From Panonychus citri (Eukaryota; Arthropoda; Arachnida; Trombidiformes; Tetranychidae): a stretch of DNA of 64,000 bases. The translations under genes were made by a program, and so were the position numbers. The DNA is taken from positions 806,001 to 870,000 of the forward strand of contig NW_026515428.1 in the NCBI RefSeq assembly GCF_014898815.1, read 5' to 3'. The notes beneath the pieces were generated by a model. The model searched no databases. It saw nothing but the letters and a program-made list of their open reading frames with translations, and had not been told where the DNA came from. Each line of letters opens with the position of its first letter. Positions within the stretch are counted from its first letter, which is position 1. Below, piece after piece: positions 23,597-35,567 of this stretch.

Positions 23597-25975
23597 TTAA
23601 GCGGTCGCGTCAAAGAAACTTTGAATTATATTATAAACCTCATTGGGGGAAAATTTGACGTATTTGTCGATATTCTTGGAAAAGGCCATGTTACTATACC
23701 TGTCGAATTGGATGAGAAAAAAATATTAGATAATTGGTGAAGAAAATTTAAGGAAAATTTGGTTTACTTTTTATAGAATTGCTCATATCGAGGAACTATG
23801 AACATTGCGTTGTCCTTTTTAAGGCTTTCACGAAGTTCGGCATCGGGAATGGCGTAGGCCTTTTGGACTTTTCGTAATTCTTCAATTTCTTTGTTAAACC
23901 CCTGATAGAGAAAAAAAAGAAATTAATTGATTAAGTTGTAACCGATTGTCAACTTGAATCGATGGTCATTCTTACTGAAAATTTATCTTTGATCATTTGT
24001 CGATCTTTTTCTTTCAATTTCATATTGGCCATTTCGATTGATTCGGGTGACGGTGTTTTACTGTCGATTTCAAGGACAAAGTGTAGAACTCGAGACCAAC
24101 TTTGAGAATAGATTCTTTTATTTTCCATAATTTGCTTCTCATAGACTAGATCGATTTCGTGATTGTACATTTTAAGTGTCTCAAGAAGTGACGATTTACG
24201 AAGTGTCTGTAAGGATAGAAAGAGAAACAGAGATGAGAGAGAATTAGAATTAGAATAAAAATTGATTTCAATTTGATCCAAGTGTCAATTACCTTAAGTA
24301 TATAATGAATGTTGTTCAATTTAAATATCGCCTTCAGGTATTGATCAGCATAACAATCACTTTTTAATTGAAGATTAAGAGACAACGTTTGAAGGACTCG
24401 ACTGATATACTGAGCAAAGGCCAGTTTATTTTTATCAGATGATCTTTCATATGATTGCATATCGGTGACCGTAATCACTCTGGATAAAATGTCCAAATAA
24501 TTGGAAAGTTGTACCAAGAAAATCATAACATTGGAAGTGAGTTCATGAACAGTACCATCTCTTGGTACTTTGGTGTCAACATCATTACGAATATATTCAA
24601 TGAACTCTTCGAGTGCTTTGTTCAAGGTGGTTTGAAGAGTCACCACGAGCCCTTGAAATTTGGTTTGAACATCAGTTGAACATCCGTCAAAAAGAAGGTC
24701 AAAATTGTGCCTCATGGATGCCTGATGCCGAAGAATAGGGAAAAGATTAAGAGCTGAACTAAAGTCGTGTTTAACTGAACACTTTTTCACTCGACCGGCG
24801 ATATTTTCACCCTCATTGACCACAAAATCTAACGCTGGTTGAACAAGTCGACTAAAGAGTAATTTCTGATGTTCCATTGGAATTATTCCCTCCATTAATT
24901 TTAATTCCGCTTGCATGAGTCGGTAAAGAGCAGTGACACTGGTAAGGTAACATTCAATTTCTCTTTCACTTGTCGCAAGTTCACAAAGATCATGAGGAAC
25001 CGAATGATATGAACGACCGCCCAACATTTCGGTTGGAATTACATCTTGAAGCTTTTTCTTCAATGCTTGTTGAATACTTTTTGGATTCCGACGAAGTGGA
25101 AGATTATCTTTCATTGGTGTTAAACTTTTACGAGGAGGAGCGGGTGAACTAAGGTGACCACTGAATCCACCTGATGAAGATTTTTGATGAGCTTTAAAAT
25201 CACGCAAAGATTTTTCAACAACTTCACATCTTAAAGACGAATAAGCGGAAATAAATTGATCTTTCATATTAACAACAAGCCATTCACTTAATAATCTCAA
25301 TTGGGCTCGATCCTTTTCCGGAATTTTATCTGAAAGAGGTTTTGGCAATTCGCTTTGATTATCATCTTCATGGACAAGACAGTAAATTATATTTGGAGCC
25401 AATGGACGACTATGGTTTGATATTAACAATCGAAACTTTTTCAATAGAAAAGCAGCTCCTTTGTCATGGAGACTTGTCTGAAAAGGAGAGAGAGAGGGAG
25501 AGAAAGAGATAAATATACAATTACTATCAACATTTTCATCATGAAGGCGTAAACACTGTCATTGATATAAAAGTAATTCACTTACTACATTCATAAGCTC
25601 TGGACTTTCAGGATTATTCTTGACAAAATAGTTGATTGCACTTTTTAACTTATTCATATTATCCAAATAATCAGGTATAGGCATTGAATCAGGTCCAGTG
25701 GTGATAATTGGTTCCAAATCATTGGCAACCGTATAAAAAGGGATAACATAATCAAATGATTGTAACGTTTTGACAAGATTTTCCTGTCGTTGTTGTAGAT
25801 TACCGGTCTCTTTATAAACTGGTCCAATTGTTTCCTCTAATTTGGATAATTTCTCATCGAAATTTGATAATATGGACACCATTGTTTTAGTTAATTTATT
25901 ACTCTTATTTAACATCTCCTTGAAAGACTCCAAATTCCGAGTCTCTTTGATCAATTTATCTCTAGTTTTCTCCAT
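23597..25975 (-). CDS. EXOC7: Exocyst complex component 7 (EXO70)
   Basis: Five exons: 25586-25975, 24293-25477, 23976-24206, 23768-23901 and 23597-23699; 680 residues, the usual size for animal Exo70. The N-terminus is a coiled coil (MEKTRDKLIKETRNLESFKEML) followed by PFYTVANDLEPIITTGP, a conserved Exo70 block. The long middle is the helical rod. The C-terminal end (FYKKYSNMAFSKNIDKYVKF) corresponds to the basic membrane-binding end that in other species binds PI(4,5)P2. EXO70 targets the exocyst, and so secretory vesicles, to the plasma membrane. For the last exon two acceptors 7 bases apart were possible; the one giving KYSNMAF matches the family best. Confidence 0.95.
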
Positions 25976-26938
25976 TTTTAACTCACCAAAAGGAGGAGAA
26001 AAAAATTACCTCACCAATTAGCCCAAGACCATGAAAAGAAAACCAAGAAAATAGAAATTAATCCAATTTAATTAACCGAAAAAGAAAAAAGAAAATCAAA
26101 CTGATTAATAACAATTAACAATTCAGACAAAAAGGTAACTAGTTTTCAATTGAGAATAAAAAAAAAATTAAAATCAAAACAAAAACGGTAAGCCCTAAAT
26201 GTCCACATGAAGTATCTGATCCTATCTGATATTATTCGATTTCAATATCGAATAATATCGGATCTCTTAACTAAATTAACTTAATTGTAGCTTAATTAAG
26301 TTCAATTGTTAATTAGATTAACATCTTATTAGTAATAGAAATCAATTACTAATAAGAACCCAAAATTAAGAGTAAAAAATTAGTTAGATATGAATTTTAT
26401 TCAGCTTAATTCTAAAGGTCTAATTCTAACAATTGATCTATTAATGATAATTGTTTGTTGATTAGTTGATTAAAAAACAATTTTTTATTGGTAATTGTAT
26501 CTTTTTTTCGTTTGAACTCTGATAAGATACTCTAATTGTTTAGCAAACAAATAGTTGATTAAAATATTAATAAAAAGTCTTGAAAAAAATTAAATACCTT
26601 TGAGGTTCGAACTCAAAAAAAATTCATCAAAGACTAATATCTTCCTGATGGACTAACAAGTTTACTCAAAATTTCAAGGTTAATTTAACTATATGTCTTA
26701 TAACTTGTGGACAAATAGTCGCGGGTACTAAATGTCCACAACTTCGTGGACGAATAGACTTTTCCAACAAAAACAGAGAAAAAGCTATTTATCAAGCAAT
26801 CGCTCTAAGAATAGCTTATTCTCACTAAAATTAACAATAAATTCTTGGATACGAAAAGATAATTAATTGATTGATTATTTATTGATTTTTCTTTTGGTTT
26901 TTTTTTGTTTATTTTCCATCTTTAATTTGACCCTGAAA
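25976..26938. other. Intergenic with inverted repeats
   Basis: No coding region. It holds a perfect 13-bp inverted repeat with a 6-base loop (26228-26259, GATATTATTCGAT and its complement) and a cluster of GTGGAC/GTCCAC palindromic words at 26707-26751. The 13-mer CTAAATGTCCACA occurs at both ends, at about 26195 and 26728. Confidence 0.5.
26228..26259. repeat. Perfect 13-bp inverted repeat (stem-loop)
   Basis: Arms 26228-26240 and 26247-26259 are exact reverse complements around TTCAAT. There is no poly-T run that would make it a Pol III terminator. Lies ~250 bp beyond the EXO70 start. Confidence 0.8.
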
Positions 26939-27370
26939 ATGCCACTTTTTCGAACCATTATCGTTGAAAGAAAATCAATATTTTCCCATCAAAATATTCT
27001 TATTGTGGTTAATAGTTTAATCATAATTGTCTCACTAATTTTCTTAATCATAGGACTAATTGGTGAGAATGTGAGAACATCAGAATATACTAATTACAGT
27101 TTCGTCGGTGGTGGATCAACATCCATTTCCATGTACTATTTTTGCCTCGCTAATTTAGGTGCTTATGGTGCATACGCTTTTAACTATTCAATGGTTCGAA
27201 CTTATTTCTATATAAATTTGACCTCAATTGGAATTCGAGTTGTCTCAATGATAATCAGAACACAAGAACTTACCATTCCCATGCAATTCTTGACCTTTGG
27301 TTTTCTTTTCCAAGAGTTTATCGTTTCCTTAATTTCCATCCCAGTGATAACCAAGTTTGAGAATCTTTAA
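26939..27370 (+). CDS. Small four-helix membrane protein, unknown function
   Basis: A single open frame of 143 residues from the ATG at 26939; the frame extends upstream to 26867, but only from TTG. It shows four hydrophobic segments: roughly residues 19-43, 65-85, 88-110 and 115-138. A short Ser/Thr/Asn-rich extracellular loop (NYSFVGGGSTS) lies between the first and second. There is no signal peptide and no motif I recognise. Layout resembles small tetraspan proteins, but no family Cys motif is present. Coding status rests on length, codon-like composition and the helix pattern. Confidence 0.5.
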   Translation: MPLFRTIIVERKSIFSHQNILIVVNSLIIIVSLIFLIIGLIGENVRTSEYTNYSFVGGGSTSISMYYFCLANLGAYGAYAFNYSMVRTYFYINLTSIGIRVVSMIIRTQELTIPMQFLTFGFLFQEFIVSLISIPVITKFENL

Positions 27371-28159
27371 GAATCATTATCAATAATCTTCTCTTTTAGC
27401 GACAAATTTTCACCTTTAATTGTGATCAACTATCAATTCCATTTGTAAAAACTGTTCATATTAGTAAAAAAAATTTCTAATCAATGAACTCGATTAGAAA
27501 GAATAATCAAATTCAATTTTGTTCTAATTTTTGTTTTTCGATTTAATTTGTTGATAGAACTTTTTTTTCTACCAATAGATGACGACACTTTCGATTAGCA
27601 AAATTTTCTGTTGATTATTTTTTTCCAAAGGGAAAGTAATGAGGAAATTTCTCTTTCTTTTTCTCTTACTTTACTAATGGAAACAAATTTTTTTCTCTCT
27701 CAAAGAGAAAGTGTCTCATCTTTCGCCGAAACTCCATCTTTTTCCTATTTCTCTCTTTCTCTTTCTCTTTCTTTTTCTTTGCTAACAATTGTTTCCAAAA
27801 AGAAAGAGAAATTTAATGTTCGAACCTCTTTCTCTCTCTCTCCCTGTTGATAATAATCACTTATTCTCTTAAATTTAGTTTAATAATTTTTCTTTCTCTT
27901 TCATAATTGATAAAAACTATCAAAAAGTTTCGAAAGAGAAAAAAATATCGATAAAATTACCGAAAATCGTAAGTTGTATCAATTAGCAGATTTAAAATCG
28001 AAAAATTTAAATAATCGATTAAAAAACATTTTCGATTTTTATTTTTACTCAAAAATCGAACCAAAATTATCGATAAACATTTCAATCTTAATCCAGCTAA
28101 TCAATTGTAACCTTTCATTACCTTCAGTGTGTGTGCGTATCTTTTACCACCACCAACCT

Positions 28160-28163
<4 letters not shown>

Positions 28164-28235
<72 letters not shown>
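28164..28235. repeat. (CT)n microsatellite, ~36 units
   Basis: An uninterrupted CT run of about 72 bases, ended by TATCTCTG. Confidence 0.95.
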
Positions 28236-28241
<6 letters not shown>

Positions 28242-29137
28242 GTCGACTCTCAAGTCACCCAAATGTTGAACCTTCTCGATGAATACATTATAATATATTG
28301 ACGCATTTTTTGTTCTATTCTACGTTTTTTTATATTCTATTCTCTCCAAGACACAAACTCTCTCCCTCTCTCTCCCTCTCTCTTCTCCTGTGCTCGGATC
28401 AGATTAAAAAGGTAAAAAACAGAGAGAGAGAGAGATAGGATTACTTTTTCTCTTTATTCTGCGCATCTTCTGTCTTTATTTTCTTTATCTTCATCATCTC
28501 TTCAACTTCGCCTACTATCTTTTCTCATTCAAGAATCGCTCATTCTCATGTTCAATTCAATTATTGGCGAAAAATTCACGTGAAAAAGATTGGAAAATGT
28601 TTTCCAACAAATTTAAACTTTCGAATTATTTTTCTCTCTTCAACCTTCTTACATTCGATACGATTAATGGTCAAGGTATTACGAGAATGTTACAGGTTAT
28701 CAAATTTTTCGATTATTCAATTTAATCTATTACTTTACCTTTTAGAACGAGTTTCCAATTAGAAATCAATCATTTAATTGATTTGTTTCATTTTCCATGT
28801 GATTTTTGTTTGTTCAGAGGGGAAAAAGTTGCAAACATGTTATTGTTTTTAAACTTGGCAATTTAAAATTGTGTCAATTGTTGAATATTATCAACGGAAA
28901 GTTATAAAAGTAGCTGATAGTTGATCAATTCTAGAGCATTTGATGACAATAATGATTAATTATTATTCGTTAGGTGTGTAAATGACATAGTTACATTGCG
29001 AAAATTTCATTTGATAAACTTACCTGATTGTTGGCCGTTGAAAAGATGCAATCAAAAATTACCACTGAATTAAACAACTAGTTGAATGTTTACATTGTTT
29101 AATTATGAGATAGCGATAAAAGTATTAATTGTTACAA

Positions 29138-29427
29138 TGTCTGAGAGCGAAAAGCGAAAAAAAGGAAAGAGAATAGGAAGAGAAGATGGAGAGCGAAGGA
29201 GAGCGAAGGAGAAAGCGAGAGTGAGAGGGAGATAGAAAGCAAAGTGAAAAGAGAGAAGGAGCAAAAAAAGATTAAAGCAAAATGGAATCAGAACGAGAAT
29301 GGAAGAGAATATGGAATAGAGGAAAGAGAGAAAAAAAGAGGAATGAAGTTGAGAAAGGAAAGGGCAGAGGAAGAGAAATGAGATAGAATAGCAGATAGAA
29401 AGAAGGAGAAAGAGAGAGAGAGAGAGA
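29138..29427. repeat. ~290-bp polypurine tract
   Basis: Almost wholly A and G on the plus strand with few interruptions, ending in a (GA)n run. It lies just beyond the SSBP stop, so the SSBP transcript would carry a long pyrimidine tract in its 3' UTR if it extends this far. Confidence 0.8.
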
Positions 29428-29651
29428 TGTTGATGATGATTTTTGTTGATGTAAATGTAGATGTAGTTGTTGACGTTGATGGTATTTGGTGTTTGGTGCT
29501 GGAGTTTTTGTTTTATATTCAACAAAGTTGAATGTCTGTCAGGAGAAAATGTTGACATGAAATTTTTAAATTGATAATTTAATCCTTATTTTTTTTTGCT
29601 TTTCTCTTTCTTTACTTATATAAATCATTTGTTTTCCTTATGCCAACACAA

Positions 29652-30565
29652 TTAGAATGGGATATTAAAACTTTCTGGATGGTCATTTGGAGTGTCCTTC
29701 TCGAACTTCTTTGCCTCTTCCTGCATACTTTCTTTAATTTTCAATATTGCTTCACTTTCATTTTGATCCTGTGATTGTTGTTGATTGTCAAATGATTATT
29801 ATTATGACGATTATGATGATGATTATGATGATGATGATTGTTGTTGTCGTTGTTTTGGTTTTGGTGTTGTAAAGATGATGAGTTGAATTGTTGTGAGTTG
29901 AATCGGATTGAGTTGATTGTTGATTGTATAAAAATAGTTGATGTAGTTGTTGTTGTTGTTGTTGTTGATGTTGTAGAAAATAAAATAGTGAAGTATTAAA
30001 ATTGAAGGGTTACGGGGTTGATAATAAATTTATATTAATATTACCATCATCACAAAGAAAACAGATAGAAGCAATCAAGAGTTAAAAAGACAAAAATTGA
30101 TTCTTTTCCAATTGTTGTCCTTTGATAACATCTGATTTTTGATTGATTGAGATGCTAATCATGAATGCTTCTTACATTTTCTTGTCCATAACCATATTCT
30201 GGCATTGGCACTCCAACACCGTCTTCCCTTGGTGTCCCTGGACCATTGGCGGGTGAATTTTTCATTCCATCAAGACCATTACCTCCGGATGACATTGGTG
30301 GACCACCAAGATCAGAACCTAATTGGCCCATTGGACCTTCAGGTCCTTGACCATGTCCCATTTGAAACTAAAAGAAAAATTCAAGCAAAGAGAAATAAGA
30401 AACAAGAGAAAGGATAATAATTAATATTATTTTGATAATTCAACAGTTTCTATTCATGTAAAAAGTTCAGTTAGGAAAAAGCAAATGATATCATGATCGA
30501 AGGGTAAAAAAGCATCAATTGATAAATAGCAAAGGTGGGATAGGGTGAGAGGGAAAGTGGAAGAA

Positions 30566-30607
<42 letters not shown>

Positions 30608-31662
30608 CGAGAGCGTGAGCGTGAGAGAGAGAGATTGAAAAAGAAAAGAAAATTGATAAAAAAAGTGAATTAAGAGAAATTAGCATCTCGTACCCCTGGT
30701 ATATTTCCACCACCAGGTTTCATTACTGGATACATTCCATCTCCTTGACCAGGTCCTCCTGAGACTTGACCACCCGATAAAGGTGGACCGTAATTATTTG
30801 CAGGCGATGGTGAGGAATAATTCATATTTGTATTTGGTTGCCATGGTCGTCCACCAGGTCCACCCTGTCCCGGTCCTGGTCCTGGTCCACCCATAGATAC
30901 TCCCGGTGGCATTCCATGTACAGGTCCTATCGATTGATTTGGTGGTGGACCTCTCATACCTCCATAATTCATTGGACCTGGTCCTGGACCCATTGGTTGA
31001 CCTCTTGGTGGATTCATTCTATGATTCATTGGATTTAATCCTGGTGGATTTTGCCAACCATAATCACCTCCATCACCCTGATTGGGCATTAATGGTGTAC
31101 CTGGACCTGAACCACCAGAAACTGGTGGACCATTAAATTCATGTTGTGGAGGCATTCGTACAGGCCGAGGTCCACCTGGATATCTTGGTGACATGAATCC
31201 TTGATTTTGTATCATTTGGCTATGTGGAGGTGGAGGAGGTGGGGGAGGCTGTTGTTGTGGTGGCTGTTGTTGAGGTGGTGAAGGTCTTAAATGGGAATTT
31301 TGATGTGGAAAGAAACCACCGGGTCCGGATAAACCATCATTTGGAGGCATACCATTCATCGGGTATTGTTGTGAATTCATGCAACTATAATCATGGAAAG
31401 ATTTTGCTTCTTGTGAATGTTCATACATATCTCTTCTTTCAGGTGCTGCACAGTAAAGATCCCAAAAGACACTCCACCAACTTAATAAAAAACCCGGTGG
31501 TTCATTTACAGTTACTTGTTTCGGCCAATTTATCTCATTTAGGAATGTGGATGCCGCTTTAGAAGCACCAGTGTGAACTAAAAACTCATGTACATGTTGA
31601 ACCAATTTCTCATGAGCTTGTTTATCCGATGGTGGCGGTGGATTTTTACCTTTATGGTACAT
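29652..31662 (-). CDS. SSBP: Single-stranded DNA-binding protein / Ssdp, LDB (Chip) cofactor
   Basis: Three coding exons: 30694-31662, 30176-30367 and 29652-29768; 425 residues, all phase 0. Residues ~5-95 are the LUFS/LisH domain: SDKQAHEKLVQHVHEFLVHTG, then EPPGFLLSWWSVFWDLYCAAPERRD, nearly invariant in the SSBP2/3/4 family. The rest is Gly/Pro/Met-rich, with the landmarks FMSPRYPGGPRP, GGRPW and GPGTPRED. SSBP proteins bind and stabilise LIM-domain-binding protein and act with LIM-homeodomain factors in the nucleus. A run of prolines after QQQPPQQQ expands the low-complexity part. The last exon replaces the vertebrate C-terminus with a short charged helix (SEAILKIKESMQEEAKKFEK). The ATG at 31662 is chosen because MYHKGK aligns with the family start. 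It diverges from a mucolipin gene. Confidence 0.93.
30569..30605. repeat. (GA)n microsatellite in SSBP intron
   Basis: About 18 GA units within the intron 30368-30693, followed by degenerate GAGCGTGAG repeats. Confidence 0.95.
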
Positions 31663-32261
31663 TATGTTTAATGTATACACAGAAAACACACCAATAGACA
31701 CAAATGAAACAGAAATAGAATAGAATTAAAATAATTAAAAAATATAAATCAAAATTATTCTCACCAAATAAATAATAATTTCTCTCTTTAACTGAAAAAA
31801 CTGTTAACAGACATAAAAGTGTATCAGAGAGAGAGAGAATCAAATCAATTGGAGAAAGAGAAAAGAAAGTAAACCAAAAAGTAGAAAGAAAGAGAAAAAG
31901 AGAGAGCGAAGTAAAAGTAAGAGAAAAAGAGAATGTTCGAAGCGCCATCTTGGGGGAAATAACCGCAAATTCTTTTTTCTATTTTTCTCTCTCTTTTTTT
32001 TCCTCTCTTTCTTTTTGTTGACAATTATTTTTTTCTATTCTTTCTGTTTGTTTACTAATCTATAATTCAGTTTAATTATTTTCTCTTTCTCTCTTCTTAA
32101 TTAAGCCTTGTGATGATTTACTAATTGTTTGGTTTTCTCTTTTTTTTTGTGTCTCAATTTGTATTTGAATTGTTCAATTTTTGTAATGTGATTTAATTAG
32201 TAAGGAAAGTGAATAGATAAAATTTATTTTCTTTTGTTGTTTTTTTTTTGTTGTTAAAATT
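31663..32261. promoter_or_regulatory. Divergent promoter region SSBP / mucolipin
   Basis: About 600 bp between start codons on opposite strands. It has GA-rich tracts (31826-31932) next to AAGCGCCATCTTGG at 31940, then pyrimidine-rich DNA (31970-32110). GAGA-type tracts and the CGCCATCT word both occur elsewhere at gene starts in this window. Confidence 0.5.
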
Positions 32262-34640
32262 ATGAGAGATCATCAGAAACAAATGAAAACTGTTAGTTCA
32301 ACACCTTCAGTTGTTTCGTTGGTTGAAGATGACCTCCAATTAGATAATAATTTTGATCATCAACAACCTCAACATTATCAATTAAATGGAAATAATCATA
32401 TTTTAGATGTAAATGGTTCTAGTTTTATTGTTAATAATGGAACCTTAATTTCTGCTATTATCAGTGGTAGTTCAAATGGTCTCTCGTATAGTGTTCAAAG
32501 TGATGGGGCTGCTGATCAACGGAGGTCGGAAAATGATTATCTTGGTTTAGGTGTTAATTCTAATACTGGTGGAGGTGGTGATGCTCTTGCGAGTACTTCT
32601 GGTACGTTTAGAGGTGATACTGGTGGTGGTGGTGGTGTTATTGTTGGTGGTGGTGATGATGATGATGATGATACAAGTGATGGAATAATTTTCCCTGGTG
32701 ACCCTGGATCTGCGGGCGATAATCATCAAATTAATGAGGTTACTCGTAGAGAAAGATTTCTTTTAAGTACAACATCCTACTCTTCTGAAGCTCGTGATTC
32801 ATTTAGAAGAGAATTGAAATATTACTTCATGAATCCAATTGACAAATGGAGAAGTAAAAAAAAGTTCCCTTGGAAATTGTTACTCCAAATAACCAAACTT
32901 ATCATTGTTACAATACAAATTTACACCTTTGGAACTGAAATGTCTCGTTTTAAGACCCATCAAGCAAACATGGAGATTACCTTGAGGGAATTACTTTTAT
33001 CCGATTGGGATCCTGTTCGTGAGGTTATGACCTATCCACCGGCTGCTGGACCTTTTGCATGTTACACTAAAAGTGATCTTTTTCGTAATATCGATTTTGC
33101 CATTCGCTCTTTCGCTAATATAACAAACACTGGGGTTGGATCATTTTCTTATGATTCATTGAAACCTGAACAAGTTTCACCAATCTACTTGGATATTGTA
33201 AGATTTGCCAAAGGAGAAGCTGATCCATATAATTTTTCCTACAATTTCAACAATGAGAATCAAATTGATCGCCTTGTAATTGACTCTCCAGATCATCCTG
33301 CTGGTGACATTTATTGGAGCACATTTTCAATTCAAACTTATCTCTCCTCTAAATCACCACCTTACTCAGTGAATTTTGACAGTTTGATTAAAATTGAGAT
33401 TGCAACCTCACTGCGAACCATTTACCTTAATGCATTGGACTCTTACAATCGACCTGAATGTTACGTGGTTGATATTTTGATCATTTTTGACAATTCACTT
33501 CACGCTGGTCAGATACTTATGAGCTTAGATGCCAAAAGTCACCATAAACCCTGTTACGGTAATCTTGAAGGTCGAACAGTTTCCTCACGATCAGTAATCG
33601 AAACGATCACAATACTTGTTATCCTGTTATCTTTTCTTTCATCTCTTCTTTGTCTTCGTTCAATGATCAAAGGAATTATTTTACGACGTCGAACAATTCA
33701 CTTTTTCGATCGACATTACAGTATTTCTCTTGGATTTCGAGATAAATCAGATTTCATCGACTTGTGGATTTACATGATTTTCGTTAACGATATTCTACTA
33801 ATCATTGGATCGATAATCAAACTTATAGGTGGCCCAATAGATCACAGTCAATCTCTAAACAGTAATTATTCAGTTCTTTTTGGAATTGGAATATTATTAA
33901 CCTGGATTGGTGTTCTTCGTTATATCAGCTTTTTCGATAAATTTAACGTGGTCATTTTAACGGTGAAAAAAGCGTTTCCCGATATAATTAAGTTCTTCCT
34001 CTGTGCCATTCTACTTTATGTTGGCTTTTGTCTCTGTGGTTGGATTGTTCTTGGTCCTCATCATCTTAAATTTCGTACACCCTCAGAAACCTCTGAGTGT
34101 TTATTTTCCCTCCTTAATGGTGACGATATGTATGCAACCTTTGCCACCCTTGCAACCAAAGATCCAGTTATATGGTGGTTCAGTCGGATTTATCTTTACT
34201 CATTTATATCACTATTCATCTATGTTGTCCTTAGTCTTTTCATCTCAATTATCATGGACGCTTGGGATATAATTAAAAACTATAATCCTGAAGATATGAC
34301 AGAAATGCATGTAAGTACAATCATCATCATCATCTTATTGATATTGATGATTTATCCTCGGAAAACAATGATTTAGCAATTATCTTAATCTATTTTTATT
34401 TTGTTGTTTTCTCCTTGGATCTTTTTTTTTCTTCTCTCCTTCTAATCAACTGACCTTAATCAACAACAATTAATTAATTTTTCTCTTATTTTCCTTTTCT
34501 TATAACAGAGATTCATAGCTGAATGTAATGATGATGTTTGCGATGAAATCTTACAAGAGGAATCAAAAAAATCAATCCTACGAAAAGTTAAATCATTTTT
34601 TAAATTTAATTCGGCGGACACTAATCCACTATTATTCTGA
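32262..34640 (+). CDS. Mucolipin (TRPML) endolysosomal cation channel, copy A
   Basis: Exons 32262-34310 and 34509-34640; 726 residues, longer than the ~580 of vertebrate mucolipins because of a ~180-residue low-complexity N-terminus (poly-Gly and poly-Asp runs). Channel marks: a basic N-terminal block RRELKYYFMNPIDKWRSKKKFPWK, where family members bind PI(3,5)P2; a large luminal loop between helices 1 and 2; CGWIVLGPHHLKFRT before the pore; and the filter NGDDM (34116-34130) in LFSLLNGDDMYATF. RIYLYSFISLFIYVVLSLFI is helix 6. The tail ends TNPLLF, an acidic dileucine-like lysosomal signal (inference). TRPML channels release Ca2+, Fe2+ and other cations from lysosomes. A paralogue follows in the same direction after 0.9 kb. 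Confidence 0.93.
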
Positions 34641-35567
34641 TCTTCCAAATCAACAATAACAATATCCATTCATCATCCCAAATGACAATTATTTTTTTGA
34701 CAGCATAAAACACACACACACATACATACATATATATGATTAGCGCATCATCTTAATCAACAAACCACTTTGACCCAATTATTATTATTGTTAATTCTGT
34801 CATCAACATTATCATTATCATCATCATATCGTTTACAAAACACAACAAGTCACAACAAACTAATCAAATCACATCTTCATCTCTCCGTTGATTATCAATT
34901 AACAAATTATAAATATTATATATTGTCCTTCAGCTAATAACCACATGCTATTGATTTAATCAACCCAACACAATCATCATCAACAATTTAACCATAGCAA
35001 TAATATTTATATATAAATATTGTATATGCAAAGAGGATTATCTTTATAAAGCAAAATACTATATATTATTATTAATTAGATGATCAATTGATACAATTGA
35101 TAAATTGTTGAAAATGTTATTAAAAATGAAATCATCTAAAACAAAATATGATACAAATTGTTATCAAAGGAAAACAAACCAAAGCATAATTGATTGTATT
35201 ACTAACTAAATTCAATTAAAAGAAAAACCAATTAACAATATTATTAATTGTCACGTTCTCACATGAAACAAACTTTAAAATTAATAATTAACTCAATTTC
35301 CGTAAATGAGAGAGAGAGAGAGAGAGAGACAATAATTAAACTAACCAGTTAATCGTTGATGAGATTAATTTAATTAAAGGGGCGTTTAAATTAACTAATC
35401 ACATTGGAAGCCCGTATGATGTGGTTGATGATAATGGTTGATTTAATTGTTGAGAAAATAGGTTTGCACATAAATTGTTGCCATTAATTTTTTTAATTTT
35501 CTGAGTTTTCTTATCAATCAAATCAACGTGATCATAATTGTTAAGTTTGTGTGTTGTTAATTAAACT
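34641..35567. other. Spacer between mucolipin copies
   Basis: No gene. Contains CA repeats (34711-34722), TATA-rich stretches (34920, 35010-35070) and a (GA)n run at 35309-35329 ~240 bp before the second start codon. Confidence 0.5.

Larger units (their letters stand above)
27371..29651. other. Gene-free, repeat-rich region
   Basis: No exon supported. It holds CT-rich tracts (27700-27845, 28164-28235, 28358-28385) and the polypurine tract at 29138-29427. Parts near 28430-28560 are pyrimidine-rich. The right end should contain the 3' UTR of the SSBP gene, read on the minus strand. Confidence 0.45.

Noticed and set aside
27611..28282. Ser/Leu-rich frames over CT repeats
   Set aside because: They translate microsatellites and CT-rich DNA.
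29103..29558. 151-residue minus-strand frame rich in Ser/Leu/Phe
   Set aside because: It is the pyrimidine strand of the polypurine tract; no splice or family evidence.
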